Positions 9,250 through 18,446 are shown, counted from the stretch's first letter. The stretch is 64,000 bases of DNA from Chitinophaga alhagiae (GCF_003568665.1 NZ_QXMH01000001.1:1426001-1490000); one strand, 5' to 3'. Notes: generated from the sequence alone by a model not told the origin. A program made the numbers and translations.

Positions 9250-10890
9250 TTAACGGCCAGCTTCGTAGAGCGCCTTTCCGTAAATATAAGTAGCTAAAAT
9301 CTTAATTGCAGGAATTTTATCTTCCGGGGCCAGCATCAGGTCTTCACTGGTGATCACAAAATCTGCCGCTTTGCCCGGCTCCAGGCTCCCTTTCCCTGCT
9401 TCTTCAAAGGCGGCAGCGGCAGGCCAAAGGGTAATGCCCCGCAGCGCGGCTTCGCGGGTAAGGGCATTTTCCGGCTGGAAACCGCCCTGCGGGTAGCCGC
9501 TGTTGTCTTTCCGGGCCACCGCGGCATAAAACGTGAACAGGGGGTTAATGCTTTCTACAGGAAAATCCGTGCCCAGGGGCAGCCAGCCGTTTTGTTCCAG
9601 CAGCTGGCGGTAGGCGTATGCATGGCGCAACCGCTGTGCGCCCAGCCGCTCCCCGGCCCAATACATGTCTGAAGTGGCATGGGTAGGCTGTACGGAGGGC
9701 ACAATGCTGTTTTCCCCAAACCGCCCGAAGTCTGCCGGATCTATCACTTGCGCATGCTCTATGCGCCAGCGTTGATCGTTCTTGCCCTTTAGCACGGCAG
9801 CGTATATACGAAGTATTTCGCGGTTGGCGGAGTCTCCAATGGCATGGGTACACATCTGTATACCGGCTTCTGCCAGCCGGGCGGCCTGTTGCTCAAAATA
9901 GGCGCGGTCTTTCAGCATAAACCCTTTCCATCCGGGCTTGTCTGAATAATCATGCAAGAGGCAGGCCCCGCGGGAACCCAGCGCGCCGTCTCCATAAAAT
10001 TTCACGCTGCGCACCTGCAGCCGCCCGCTCCGGTAAGGCCCGTTTTTTACCAGCCAGCTGATGTTCTGCTCATTGTCACTCAACATAACGTTCAGGCCCA
10101 GGTGCAACCGGCCCTGTTTCAGCAGGCTGTCCAGCAACTGCATGTCGGGAACGGAGAGGCCGCAGTCCGTTAAACTGGTAATGCCCGCGGCCAGGCAGTT
10201 GGCCTCCGCCTTCAGCAGGGATTCTTCCAGCTCGGGCAGCGAGGGGTCGGGTATTTTATCCGCTACGGGATCTATGGCATTATCTACCAGCAGGCCGGTA
10301 AGCTGCCCGTTTTTTGTTTCAAAAGTGCCGCCTGTAATGGTTTGACCGGGTTGGATGCCGGCAGCGTTCAGGGCGGCCTGGTTGGCCAGGGCGGCATGCC
10401 CGTCTATACGCCGCAGTAAAACCGGGGTGTTGGGAAAAAGGCTGTCCAGGCCGGTTTTATCCGGAAAGGCCCGCTGCTCCCAGTCGTTCTGGTCCCAGCC
10501 ACCGCCCAGCACCCAGGCAGACCGGCGGGTGGCCGCAAAGGCCTTCACGCTCTCCAGCGCTTCCTCCCAGCTTTTGGTACCCCGCAGGTCAACCGTACGC
10601 AGGGAAGCGGCATAGCCCATAAAGTGCGCATGCGCATCGTTAAAGCCGGGATAAATGGCGGCGCCGGCAGCGTTCCTCTCCGCTGCCGCCGAGTAATGGC
10701 CCTGTATAAATTCATTGGTGCCCGTGGCCAGCACTTTCCCGTCTTTCACGGCCATGGCCTGTACTACCGTATTGGCGGAATCAAGGGTGTAAATATGGGC
10801 ATGATGAACAATGAGGTCTGCTTTTTCCCGCCGGCTGCAAGCGGTAAATGCCAGTAGCGCTGCAAGGCAGAGAGGGAGTCTTTTCGGCAT
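9250..10890 (-). CDS. Amidohydrolase family 3 (YtcJ-like) lipoprotein
   Basis: 546 residues. The N-terminus is a lipoprotein signal with a lipobox ending at Cys18 (FTAC), so the protein is exported and membrane-anchored. The metal-binding HxH of the amidohydrolase superfamily is at His87 and His89 (NDAHAHF), with further metal-site histidines in the CTHAIGD and IEHAQV segments. A late TDFPVE motif and a C-terminal PGKAADFVI beta-sandwich signature complete the YtcJ-like type. These enzymes hydrolyse amide or related bonds of unknown physiological substrates. It is the first gene of a likely two-gene unit with the Nudix regulator. A TAAATTTG box lies 29-36 bp upstream of the start. Confidence 0.9.
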   Translation of the reverse strand: MPKRLPLCLAALLAFTACSRREKADLIVHHAHIYTLDSANTVVQAMAVKDGKVLATGTNEFIQGHYSAAAERNAAGAAIYPGFNDAHAHFMGYAASLRTVDLRGTKSWEEALESVKAFAATRRSAWVLGGGWDQNDWEQRAFPDKTGLDSLFPNTPVLLRRIDGHAALANQAALNAAGIQPGQTITGGTFETKNGQLTGLLVDNAIDPVADKIPDPSLPELEESLLKAEANCLAAGITSLTDCGLSVPDMQLLDSLLKQGRLHLGLNVMLSDNEQNISWLVKNGPYRSGRLQVRSVKFYGDGALGSRGACLLHDYSDKPGWKGFMLKDRAYFEQQAARLAEAGIQMCTHAIGDSANREILRIYAAVLKGKNDQRWRIEHAQVIDPADFGRFGENSIVPSVQPTHATSDMYWAGERLGAQRLRHAYAYRQLLEQNGWLPLGTDFPVESINPLFTFYAAVARKDNSGYPQGGFQPENALTREAALRGITLWPAAAAFEEAGKGSLEPGKAADFVITSEDLMLAPEDKIPAIKILATYIYGKALYEAGR

Positions 10891-10918
10891 ACTATTGTTT
10901 TTATGGCCCGGTGCGGGG

Positions 10919-10926
10919 CAAATTTA
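10919..10926 (-). promoter_or_regulatory. -7 box (TAAATTTG) of the amidohydrolase gene
   Basis: Read on the minus strand, TAAATTTG matches the Bacteroidota -7 consensus TAnnTTTG and lies 29 bp from the ATG at 10890. The -33 element is weak. The spacer is shared with the divergent ligA, for which no exact match was seen. Confidence 0.45.
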
Positions 10927-10979
10927 TTGCAGGGTAAAGACTAAATTTACGCCAGAGTTTTTGACTTATCAAGTTCATC

Positions 10980-13088
10980 ATGTACACAAAAGAAACAGAA
11001 ATAACCCTGGCGCGCCTTGGCAAAACCCTGCTGGTCCAGGCGGCAAAACCTTCTAAAGACACCGCCGAAGAACTGGCCGAATCATTGCGGCAGGTGATCC
11101 GGTATAGCGACTGGCGGTATTACATCCAGGACGACCCCGTACTGAGCGACCAGGAATATGACCAGCTGTTTGCCTGGCTCAAGCAACTGGAAAATGACAA
11201 TCCCAACCTGGTGTCTCCGGATTCGCCCACCCAGCGCGTTGCACAAGGGCTTACCAAACTGTTTCCCACCGTACAGCACCTGGTGCCCATGCTGAGCCTG
11301 GAAAACTCTTACAATGCGGACGATCTGGTAGACTGGGACCGTAAAGCGCGTGAGCTGGCCAAACTCCCGGAAATAGAATATTGTATAGAACCCAAATTTG
11401 ACGGCGCCAGCATTTCCCTCATTTACGAAAATGACATGCTTTCCCGCGGCGCCACGCGGGGAGACGGCGTGCAGGGCGATGAAATTACCGTCAACATCCG
11501 CCAGATACGCACCATTCCCCTGTCTGCCAACTTCTCTGCATACGGTATTCAGCAAATAGAGTTGCGGGGTGAAGTATTGATCAATAAAAACACGTTCAAA
11601 AAACTGAATGAACAACGGGTGGCCGAAAACCTGCCCCCGCTGGCCAACCCGCGCAACGCTGCCTCTGGCTCCCTGCGTATCGTAGACCCCGGAGAGGTGG
11701 CCAAACGCGGCCTGGAGGCCTTTCTCTACAACATGAGCTACCATACCATGCAACCCGGTACAACCGAGCCGGCAGCCATACAAACGCATAGCAACACACT
11801 GCAAATGTTGTGGGACCTGGGCTTCAGAAGCCCCAACAAGGAAAAGAAAGTGGTACGCGGCATACAGGCCGTGATAGATTACTGCAATGAGTTTGAGACC
11901 CGCCGGGATGATCTGCCGTATGAGATAGACGGCATGGTGATCAAGGTGAACGACTACGCCCTGCAAGACAAAATGGGTATGACCACCCACCACCCGCGCT
12001 GGGCCATGGCTTACAAATTCAAGGCGCGGCAGGCCACCAGCAAGCTGCGCAACGTAGAGTTCCAGGTAGGGCGTACTGGCTCCATCACGCCCGTTGCCAA
12101 AATTGACCCGGTGCCTATTGGCGGCGTAACGGTGGGGTCCATTTCCCTGTTCAATGAAGATGTGATAAAGGAAAAAGACCTGAAAATAGGAGATACGGTA
12201 TTGGTAGAAAGGGCGGGCGATGTGATACCCTACATTGTAAAATCCATGGCAGACCTGCGGGACGGCACCGAGCGGGACATCGTATTCCCCACGGAATGCC
12301 CCGTTTGTAAAGACAAGCTGGTACGGCCGGAGGGCGAAAGTGTATGGCGCTGTGTGAACATCAACTGCGAAGCACAGGTGGTGGAACGCATGATCCACTT
12401 TGTAAGTAAAGACGCTATGGACATCCGCAGCCTCGGAGAAAGCAACGTGCGGAAATTCTACACGCTGGGCCTCCTGAAAGATGTGCCTGGCATTTATACG
12501 CTCAACTTTGACGCTATTGCCGAACTGGAAGGTTTTGGCGCCAAATCCATCACCAACCTGCGCACGGCTATAGATAACAGCCGCACCCAGCCGCTGCACC
12601 GCCTGATATTCGGGCTGGGCATCCGCTACGTAGGTGAAACTACCGCCAAAACGCTGGCCAACGCCGTAGATCATTTGCTTGACCTGGCACAGTTCTCCGA
12701 AGAGCAATTGCTGGCGCTGGAAGACATTGGCCCCAAGGTAGCCGGTTCCGTACGCCAGTTCTTCAGCAACAAAGACAACCTGCATATGCTGAAACGGTTG
12801 GAAGAGCTGGGCCTGAACCTGCACAGCACCAAAGGCGCGCTTTCCGCGGAAGGCACGCTCAGCGGCCAGACCTTCCTTTTTACCGGCACGCTCAACAAAC
12901 TCAAACGCAGCGACGCGGAAGAAATGGTGGAGCAGCATGGCGGCAAAATACTGAGCGGCGTAAGCAGCAAGCTCAACTACCTGGTAGTGGGAGAAGATGC
13001 GGGCAGCAAGCTGGAAAAAGCCAAGAAGATCAACACGGTAAAAATATTGTCTGAAGACGATTTTATAAAAATGGTAACCGCGCCTTGA
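10980..13088 (+). CDS. ligA: NAD-dependent DNA ligase
   Basis: 702 residues. The adenylated lysine is Lys139 in the KFDG motif; RGDGVQGDE and the later EIDGMVIKVN motif belong to the nucleotidyltransferase domain. An OB fold follows, then a four-cysteine zinc finger (Cys440, Cys443, Cys458, Cys463), helix-hairpin-helix repeats (EDIGPKVAGS region) and a C-terminal BRCT domain (from about residue 625). It seals nicks in replication and repair. The ATG at 10980 gives the family-typical N-terminal Ia domain. It is followed by tadA with two or more bases between the genes, so the two are probably cotranscribed. Confidence 0.98.
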   Translation: MYTKETEITLARLGKTLLVQAAKPSKDTAEELAESLRQVIRYSDWRYYIQDDPVLSDQEYDQLFAWLKQLENDNPNLVSPDSPTQRVAQGLTKLFPTVQHLVPMLSLENSYNADDLVDWDRKARELAKLPEIEYCIEPKFDGASISLIYENDMLSRGATRGDGVQGDEITVNIRQIRTIPLSANFSAYGIQQIELRGEVLINKNTFKKLNEQRVAENLPPLANPRNAASGSLRIVDPGEVAKRGLEAFLYNMSYHTMQPGTTEPAAIQTHSNTLQMLWDLGFRSPNKEKKVVRGIQAVIDYCNEFETRRDDLPYEIDGMVIKVNDYALQDKMGMTTHHPRWAMAYKFKARQATSKLRNVEFQVGRTGSITPVAKIDPVPIGGVTVGSISLFNEDVIKEKDLKIGDTVLVERAGDVIPYIVKSMADLRDGTERDIVFPTECPVCKDKLVRPEGESVWRCVNINCEAQVVERMIHFVSKDAMDIRSLGESNVRKFYTLGLLKDVPGIYTLNFDAIAELEGFGAKSITNLRTAIDNSRTQPLHRLIFGLGIRYVGETTAKTLANAVDHLLDLAQFSEEQLLALEDIGPKVAGSVRQFFSNKDNLHMLKRLEELGLNLHSTKGALSAEGTLSGQTFLFTGTLNKLKRSDAEEMVEQHGGKILSGVSSKLNYLVVGEDAGSKLEKAKKINTVKILSEDDFIKMVTAP

Positions 13089-13090
13089 AC

Positions 13091-13540
13091 ATGACAACCA
13101 TGAGTGACGAACATTTTATGCAGCAGGCGCTCAACGAAGCCCGTAAAGCACAGGAAAAAGGAGAGGTGCCTATAGGTGCCGTGGTGGTCATGAACGGGCA
13201 GATCATAGGCAGGGGGCATAACCAGGTGGAAATGCTCACTGACTGTACCGCCCACGCTGAAATGATAGCGCTCACGGCCGCCTTCAATTACATGGGCGCC
13301 AAATACCTGCCGGAAGCCACGCTGTACGTAACGCTGGAGCCCTGCGTAATGTGTGCCGGGGCACTATACTGGAGTAAAATAGGCCGCATTGTGTACGCCG
13401 CCCCAGATGACAAGAACGGCTACCGCCGGGTTACCGGTGAAAAATCGCCCTTTCACCCGAAAACAAAAATAGAAACCGGTCTCCGCGGGGAAGAGAGCTT
13501 AAGTATGGTGAAAGCTTTTTTTGCGGCAAGGCGGAAATGA
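13091..13540 (+). CDS. tadA: tRNA-specific adenosine deaminase
   Basis: 149 residues from ATG 13091; ATG 13100 (MSDEHF) is an equally good start. The zinc site of the cytidine deaminase fold is complete: His55 and Glu57 in TAHAEM, and Cys85 and Cys88 in LEPCVMC. The short length and the lack of an extra domain fit TadA, which converts A34 of tRNA-Arg(ACG) to inosine. A guanine deaminase of the same fold is the main alternative, but the family-wide sequence looks like TadA. It starts directly after ligA and ends before a strong bidirectional terminator. Confidence 0.9.
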   Translation: MTTMSDEHFMQQALNEARKAQEKGEVPIGAVVVMNGQIIGRGHNQVEMLTDCTAHAEMIALTAAFNYMGAKYLPEATLYVTLEPCVMCAGALYWSKIGRIVYAAPDDKNGYRRVTGEKSPFHPKTKIETGLRGEESLSMVKAFFAARRK

Positions 13541-13549
13541 AAAAATGAA

Positions 13550-13580
13550 AGAGGCCCGGGCGCATTGCTTCCGGGCCTCT
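13550..13580. terminator. Bidirectional terminator between tadA and the SPFH gene
   Basis: AGAGGCCCGG and CCGGGCCTCT form a perfect 10-bp stem around an 11-base loop. A T-rich run follows on the plus strand and an A-rich run precedes it, so it can stop both convergent transcripts. Confidence 0.85.
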
Positions 13581-13601
13581 TTGTTATATTCAAATAACGT
13601 T

Positions 13602-14546
13602 CTATTTCCCTCCCTCTTTCTTCACTTCCATCAGCTGGTTCAGGCTCATCAACTGTTTCATGCTCTTTTCCATGCCTTCGGAAGACCCGTCCAGGAAAAT
13701 CACATTGCCCTTTGAGTTCTCGGAGAAGTGCTTGATGCCTTCCACCCACATGGAAAACAATATCACAGACGTGTCCAGGTTGGCCTGCTGCATTTCTTTT
13801 GCGGCCATGGTCATCCCCTTGGCCACTTCTTCGCGGAAGAGGGCTACGCCCTGACCGCGTAACTGGGCGGCCTGCCGCTCTGCTTCCGCGGCAATCTTGA
13901 TGGCGTTACCGTCAGCTTCGGCAGCTTTGGTTTTGGTAATGAGCAGGGCCTGGCCCTCGTTCTCCGCGGCCGCCTTCAGGTTATTGGAGGCCACCACCTG
14001 GGCCATGGAGCGCATAATGGCCTCGTCAAACGTAATGTCGTTCAACTGGAGGTCTTGCAGGTGAAAGCCCCACTGTTCCAGGGTAAGGTCTATCTGTTCT
14101 TTTACATGTTCTGTGATGTCTTTGCGCAGGGCCAGCACTTCCGCCTGCTTTTTGGTGGCCACAAACCCTCGGATGGAGCCTTCTATGGTGCGTACCAGCG
14201 CCTGCATGAAGCTGCGCTCGTCCATGAACTTGAAAGCTACGTTCTTGATGGTTTCCTCCTGCTGGTTCAGCACGGAGTACAGCAGCATGGCCTTGAAGTA
14301 AACATTGGCCTGGTCTACCGTAATGGCCTGAAACTCCAGCTCCACAGAGCGGTTCTGTATGGAAATGCGCTTAAATACTTTTTCAATGAGGGGTATTTTG
14401 AAATTAAGACCGGGAAAGAGAATGCGGTTATATTTCCCGAAAATGGTAGTAACCCCAATGGTGCCCTGCTGTACGGTAACAAAAGAAGACAGTACAATGA
14501 GGGCAACAAGGCCCAGTATAACATACAAAACAATGTTATCCATCAT
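13602..14546 (-). CDS. SPFH/Band 7 domain membrane protein
   Basis: 314 residues. One N-terminal transmembrane helix (about residues 4-22) is followed by the SPFH domain (VQQGTIGVTTIFGKYNRIL onward) and a long Ala/Glu/Gln-rich coiled-coil stretch (about 190-250), the pattern of stomatin/prohibitin-like proteins. These oligomerise in the membrane and organise microdomains or modulate proteases. The start may be the second Met. The usual NfeD partner is not adjacent. Family assignment is secure; the cellular partner is unknown. Confidence 0.9.
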   Translation of the reverse strand: MMDNIVLYVILGLVALIVLSSFVTVQQGTIGVTTIFGKYNRILFPGLNFKIPLIEKVFKRISIQNRSVELEFQAITVDQANVYFKAMLLYSVLNQQEETIKNVAFKFMDERSFMQALVRTIEGSIRGFVATKKQAEVLALRKDITEHVKEQIDLTLEQWGFHLQDLQLNDITFDEAIMRSMAQVVASNNLKAAAENEGQALLITKTKAAEADGNAIKIAAEAERQAAQLRGQGVALFREEVAKGMTMAAKEMQQANLDTSVILFSMWVEGIKHFSENSKGNVIFLDGSSEGMEKSMKQLMSLNQLMEVKKEGGK

Positions 14547-14723
14547 GTAGTGTAAGGATTTATTACCAAATGTAACTAAAATCCTTCACTACAGCGGCAG
14601 CGGGTTTCCAAACGTGGATGCAAAGACCGGGATCGCTTGGCAAGGGGAACAATAACAAACAATGAATGAACCGTTCGTGTACGGGTTAACACGAAACAAC
14701 GCATGAAAGAGTAAACAACTTGC

Positions 14724-14933
14724 TTATATCTTTTGGCATTTACGGAAGTAGATGAACACGTCGTCTAGTTCAATCTGTTTCAATTGATAAGCCAACTGGG
14801 TCTTCAGGTCATCTGCCTCTTCCTTTATTTTTTTGTACTGGTCTTTTAATGTCTGATACCGGCGAACTATTTCTTCGGGTGTGGCTGACTGATCTAACGC
14901 CAGGATATCATACGCCTTGTCTTCGGTTATCAT
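14724..14933 (-). CDS. Small J-domain-like hypothetical protein
   Basis: 69 residues. The N-terminal part (AYDILALDQSATPEEIVRRY, then QTLKDQYKKIKEE) resembles helices I and II of a DnaJ J-domain, but the HPD tripeptide that stimulates Hsp70 is missing. The rest is an acidic, lysine-rich helix. It ends 70 bp before an AT-rich region, and its start lies about 200 bp from the end of the LuxR-type gene on the same strand. It could be a real small protein or a chance frame; the amphipathic helices and J-like start favour a gene. Confidence 0.5.
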   Translation of the reverse strand: MITEDKAYDILALDQSATPEEIVRRYQTLKDQYKKIKEEADDLKTQLAYQLKQIELDDVFIYFRKCQKI

Positions 14934-15019
14934 AGCGATAAGTATTACTACCTCTAAAAACTATCCAAATGAACTCCGTTCTGATTCGGCTACTAAATTA
15001 CTGGAGTTTGAGACGCCGG

Positions 15020-15043
15020 AAAATACCCAAGCTTGGGTATTTT
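15020..15043. terminator. Perfect 24-bp palindrome downstream of the PAS-LuxR gene
   Basis: AAAATACCCAAG and its exact complement CTTGGGTATTTT abut without a spacer. It lies about 95 bp past the LuxR-type stop codon, with a T-run at the end of the arm, so a terminator is the simplest reading. The lack of a loop and the full symmetry also suit a protein-binding operator. Confidence 0.5.
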
Positions 15044-15137
15044 TCGCGCCAATCCCACATCACACGTGCGTTGTAGCGGATTTACAAATTAAAAATGAAC
15101 ATATACAAACTGATTATCAATTGTCCGCAAAAGGGGT

Positions 15138-15839
15138 TTATTGCATGCCGATCTGTTTGGCCAGCGCCACCAGTTCAGATGTATTTCTGACCTTTAATTT
15201 GAGGCGGATGTTTTTGCGGTGGGTTTCAACGGTATAGCGGCTTAAATTTAATTTCTCGGCAATTTCCTTATTGTTGTGGCCACCGGCGGCCAGCATAAAA
15301 ATATCCTTTTCGCGCGCGGTAAGTTTGTTCAGGGCGTCTTCGTTGCGACGGCGAAGTACCTCCCGGAGCGCTTCGCTGATCTGGTTGCCGGTATCTATGG
15401 CATTGGTGAAATCGAGGAACACGCAGATCACGTCTATCACATTGCCCTGCTTGTCAAAAGTAAAGGGAATGCCCAGCCCAACCACCCAGAACCAGTCTGG
15501 GCTGTTGCGCCGGCGCACCCGCAGCACGCCGCCGTACATCGATTTCTTTTCCCGGAAAGATTGCTGGGAGATAGCCAGAATGCTTGTATCGTCCGGATGA
15601 AGTATTTGCCTGAAAAAATCAGTGCCCAGTGAGAGGATCTCTTCCTGTGAATACCCTAATGTGTCTGTAAGCCTTTTGTTACACCAGTTAACTGCCTTCC
15701 TGGAATTGTTGGACGTATAAAGCATTGCCGGTACCTGATCTATAATTGCTTCCAATCTTTCCAGCCGGCTCCGCAATTTTGCATTCTCCGATATCAGCGC
15801 ATCCTGAGAATCGCGGTTTTCTGTGCCCATGTCCTGCAT
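15138..15839 (-). CDS. PAS domain LuxR-type transcriptional regulator
   Basis: 233 residues. A short coiled coil (residues 15-35) precedes a PAS fold (about 30-150; NWCNKRLTDTLGYSQEEI and the ILHPDD motif). A C-terminal LuxR/GerE helix-turn-helix follows (LTAREKDIFMLAAGGHNNKE, then the VETHRKNI recognition helix). No transmembrane segment is seen, so it senses a cytoplasmic signal. PAS-LuxR proteins of this layout are frequent in Chitinophagaceae, mostly without known targets. It is monocistronic, with a long AT-rich upstream region shared divergently with sodA. A second in-frame Met three codons in (15830) is an alternative start. Confidence 0.85.
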   Translation of the reverse strand: MQDMGTENRDSQDALISENAKLRSRLERLEAIIDQVPAMLYTSNNSRKAVNWCNKRLTDTLGYSQEEILSLGTDFFRQILHPDDTSILAISQQSFREKKSMYGGVLRVRRRNSPDWFWVVGLGIPFTFDKQGNVIDVICVFLDFTNAIDTGNQISEALREVLRRRNEDALNKLTAREKDIFMLAAGGHNNKEIAEKLNLSRYTVETHRKNIRLKLKVRNTSELVALAKQIGMQ

Positions 15840-16008
15840 ATTTATTTTTTAAACAAACAATAGTGAAAACTAACGATGAATACTATACGAATATAATTAA
15901 ATGTGAAACATCCGTTATAACACCTTTATGTAAATATAAAAGAAAAAGCCATATATCCAAGCACCATTAACACCCTGCTTTGCCCATAACGACAGTCTGG
16001 AGAAAGGG

Positions 16009-16040
16009 TTTGACAATTACCGCATTAGGCAGTAAATTTG
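16009..16040 (+). promoter_or_regulatory. Bacteroidota-type promoter of sodA
   Basis: TTTG at 16009-16012, a spacer of 20 bp and TAAATTTG at 16033-16040 match the -33/-7 consensus closely. Transcription would start near 16047, giving a leader of about 40 nt before ATG 16088. Confidence 0.7.
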
Positions 16041-16087
16041 GTGCTCGTTGTATTATAATATAATTTTTAACCCATAAAAATTGGATT

Positions 16088-16684
16088 ATGGCATTTACAC
16101 TTCCTGCTTTGCCGTACGCTTCAGATGCGCTGGAACCGCATTTTGACAAGCTGACGATGGAAATACATCACGGCAAGCATCACCAGGCTTATGTAGACAA
16201 CCTGAACAAGGCTATAGCTGGTACCGAAAACGAAAATAAAACACTGGAAGAACTGGTGGCTAAAGCCGGTTCCATCAGCCCCGCAGTTCGCAACAACGGT
16301 GGCGGCCACTGGAACCACAGCTTTTTCTGGACCAGCCTGGCCCCCAAGGCAGGCGGCGCTCCCAGTGGTAAACTGGCTGATGCCATCAACAGCGCCTTCG
16401 GCTCTTTTGATGCTTTTAAAGAAAAATTCAACAACGCCGGCATGACCCGCTTCGGCTCCGGCTGGGCCTGGCTGATCGCAAAAGACGGCAAGCTGGAGGT
16501 CACCTCCACCCCTAACCAGGACAATCCCCTGATGGACGTGGCTGAAGTAAAAGGCACTCCGCTGCTGGGCGTAGACGTATGGGAGCATGCCTATTACCTG
16601 AAGTACCAGAACCGCCGCGCAGAGTACCTGGCCGCTTTCTGGAACCTGGTAAACTGGGATGCGGTGAGCAAACGCTTTGCCTAG
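16088..16684 (+). CDS. sodA: Manganese-type superoxide dismutase
   Basis: 198 residues. The four metal ligands are His27, His77, Asp163 and His167 (DVWEHAYY). Gly72-Gly73 in the NNGGGHWNH motif and Gln144 in TPNQDNPL are the Mn/cambialistic pattern rather than the iron pattern, in which the outer-sphere Gln comes from the N-terminal domain. No signal peptide is present, so the enzyme is cytoplasmic and converts superoxide to peroxide and oxygen. It is a single-gene unit with its own strong promoter and a strong hairpin terminator. Confidence 0.97.
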   Translation: MAFTLPALPYASDALEPHFDKLTMEIHHGKHHQAYVDNLNKAIAGTENENKTLEELVAKAGSISPAVRNNGGGHWNHSFFWTSLAPKAGGAPSGKLADAINSAFGSFDAFKEKFNNAGMTRFGSGWAWLIAKDGKLEVTSTPNQDNPLMDVAEVKGTPLLGVDVWEHAYYLKYQNRRAEYLAAFWNLVNWDAVSKRFA

Positions 16685-16703
16685 TTGACATCTTCTTACA
16701 TGC

Positions 16704-16739
16704 AAAAAGGGTTGCGCCCGTATGGACGCAACCCTTTTT
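16704..16739. terminator. Bidirectional terminator after sodA
   Basis: AAAAAGGGTTGCG pairs perfectly over 13 bp with CGCAACCCTTTTT around a 10-base loop. It serves sodA on the plus strand and the DUF1080 gene on the minus strand. Confidence 0.9.
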
Positions 16740-16757
16740 CCGTTATAAGCGGGGCGC

Positions 16758-17534
16758 TTATTTCAGCTCCCTGATCTTCACGTTCTTGAACCATACTTCA
16801 CTACCATGGTCCTGCAGGCAGATGTGGCCTTTTTTGGCCGTGCCGTACCCCTTGTAGTCTTTCCACTTGCCGGTGGTTTTGTGTTTCTGCCACTCGTCTG
16901 TCCACATTTCAGTATCCACCACTTTTTCGCCGTTCAGCCAGTGCTCCAGCTTGCCTTTGTTCAGCACAATGCGGGTATGGTTCCACTCGCCTACGGGCTT
17001 GGCGGCCAGTTTGGAAGGCGGGTTCATGGCGTAGTTGGCGCCTGATTTCTGCCAGTCTTCCAGCTTTTCAGGGAAGTTCTCATCATCGATCAGCTGGTAT
17101 TCAGGGCCGCTCATGTAGGGTGCTTCAAACTCTTCCGTTACCAGGTAAAGGATGCCGCTGTTGCCCTGGGGCGCAATTTTCCAGTCTGCCACCAGCTCAA
17201 AGTTATCGTACTGGTTGTTGGTGATGAGGTCACCGCGCATGTCGCTCTTGTCTGTAGCGCTGCCTATGCAATGCAGCAGGCCATCCTGCACACCCCAGGT
17301 GTTGGATTCCTTGCCTTTGTAAATACGCCAGCCGTCCAGGCTGCTGCCGTTGAAGAGCAATGCCCATCCTTCTGCTTTTTCAGCGTCTGTGAGCACGTTG
17401 GCGGGCGCTTCGGTAGTGGCCATGTTTTCGCTGCCGGCCGTTACGGAGTCTTTCTTTTCTTCCTTAGCCGCATTATTGCAGGAAGCTGCTGCCAGGGCAA
17501 CAGCGCAGAATGCAGGGAGAATCAGTTTTTTCAT
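16758..17534 (-). CDS. DUF1080 (3-keto-disaccharide hydrolase-like) lipoprotein
   Basis: 258 residues from ATG 17534. The lipobox ends at Cys19 (AAASC), followed by a Ser/Thr/Glu-rich linker to about residue 50. The DUF1080 jelly-roll fold follows, with LLFNGSSLDGWRIYKG at its start, then the GNSGILY and GPEYQLIDDE segments typical of the family. Members have been described as 3-keto-disaccharide or glucoside hydrolases and often sit near sugar oxidoreductases; here none is adjacent. It is membrane-anchored, probably periplasmic or on the surface. The family is sure; the substrate is unknown. Confidence 0.9.
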   Translation of the reverse strand: MKKLILPAFCAVALAAASCNNAAKEEKKDSVTAGSENMATTEAPANVLTDAEKAEGWALLFNGSSLDGWRIYKGKESNTWGVQDGLLHCIGSATDKSDMRGDLITNNQYDNFELVADWKIAPQGNSGILYLVTEEFEAPYMSGPEYQLIDDENFPEKLEDWQKSGANYAMNPPSKLAAKPVGEWNHTRIVLNKGKLEHWLNGEKVVDTEMWTDEWQKHKTTGKWKDYKGYGTAKKGHICLQDHGSEVWFKNVKIRELK

Positions 17535-17604
17535 ATTGTCAGTCATTTATTTGTTAACCGTTATTTGCGCGTTGGCAGGCGCAAGGTGTTAATTTAAAGA
17601 TAAT

Positions 17605-18402
17605 TTACCGCAAACGCAAAACGGCATTTACCGGCAGATGGTCTGATGCATAGGTTTCCTGGATCACCTCATGTTTCACCACGTCAAATTTGCCCGGTGT
17701 GAACGCAATGAAATCTATGCACCTGCGGGGATTGATGACGGGAATAGTGGGGGCGCAATCGTTGCAGCTGCGGGTAAAGTGCTTGTCCAGCTCATTGATC
17801 ACCGGCGTACCGTTGGCCGCATTCAGGTCTCCCGCCAGCACTACCGGGTAGGGTTGTTCTTGCAGAATGGCCGTTACTTCCCTGATCTGTACCTGCCGGT
17901 TGGAGTCACTGCGTTGCGCATCCAGATGGGTGCAGGCCATCAGCATGCGTTTGTTGCCCGGCAACTGCAGAAGCGCGGTAGCCAGTACCCGAGGCTCACC
18001 ATTGGTACCAGGCAGGGTGGTGAGCGGGTAGCGTTTGGTTTCCACAATAGGGAACCTGGAAAGAATGGCCACGCCGTATTCCCCACCGCCATAGTCAATG
18101 CCTTTGGCAAAAAAGGAATGCATGCCGGCCTGTTTGGCCAGCGCTTCGGCCTGGTGGAGGTCTTTCCCGGAACGGTCTGTATGCACGTCTACTTCCTGCA
18201 GGGCCACTATATCCGGCGCAGTATTGCTGATCACTTTGGCAATGGCGGGTATGTCTATTTTGTCTTTTTCAGACGGCGGATTGGCGTGGTGGATGTTATA
18301 GCTCAGCACGTTAATGGTACCGGGCGTTTCAACCACAACGCGGCGGGAACCGGCGCAGGCAGCCAGTAGCACAGACAACAAGAGGAGTAAGCTGTTTCGC
18401 AT
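17605..18402 (-). CDS. Endonuclease/exonuclease/phosphatase family lipoprotein
   Basis: 265 residues from ATG 18402; the frame extends to an upstream TTG that I do not use. The lipobox ends at Cys16 (LLAAC). The EEP fold is seen as NVLSYNIHH, LQEVDVHTDRSG (metal Glu), THLDAQRS, LAGDLNAANG and ASDHLPV at the C-terminus (catalytic His). Such exported members are usually phosphodiesterases or sphingomyelinase-like hydrolases of unknown substrate. It lies 70 bp upstream of the DUF1080 lipoprotein on the same strand, so the two exported lipoproteins may be cotranscribed. A strong terminator separates it from the S41 peptidase upstream. Confidence 0.9.
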   Translation of the reverse strand: MRNSLLLLLSVLLAACAGSRRVVVETPGTINVLSYNIHHANPPSEKDKIDIPAIAKVISNTAPDIVALQEVDVHTDRSGKDLHQAEALAKQAGMHSFFAKGIDYGGGEYGVAILSRFPIVETKRYPLTTLPGTNGEPRVLATALLQLPGNKRMLMACTHLDAQRSDSNRQVQIREVTAILQEQPYPVVLAGDLNAANGTPVINELDKHFTRSCNDCAPTIPVINPRRCIDFIAFTPGKFDVVKHEVIQETYASDHLPVNAVLRLR

Positions 18403-18446
18403 GGTCAGCAATTAATGAGGATAGAAACCATAAAAAAACAAAAAAC

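Noticed and set aside
15967..16149. A 60-residue minus-strand frame overlapping the sodA start
   Set aside because: It runs through the sodA promoter and start codon and shows no family character.
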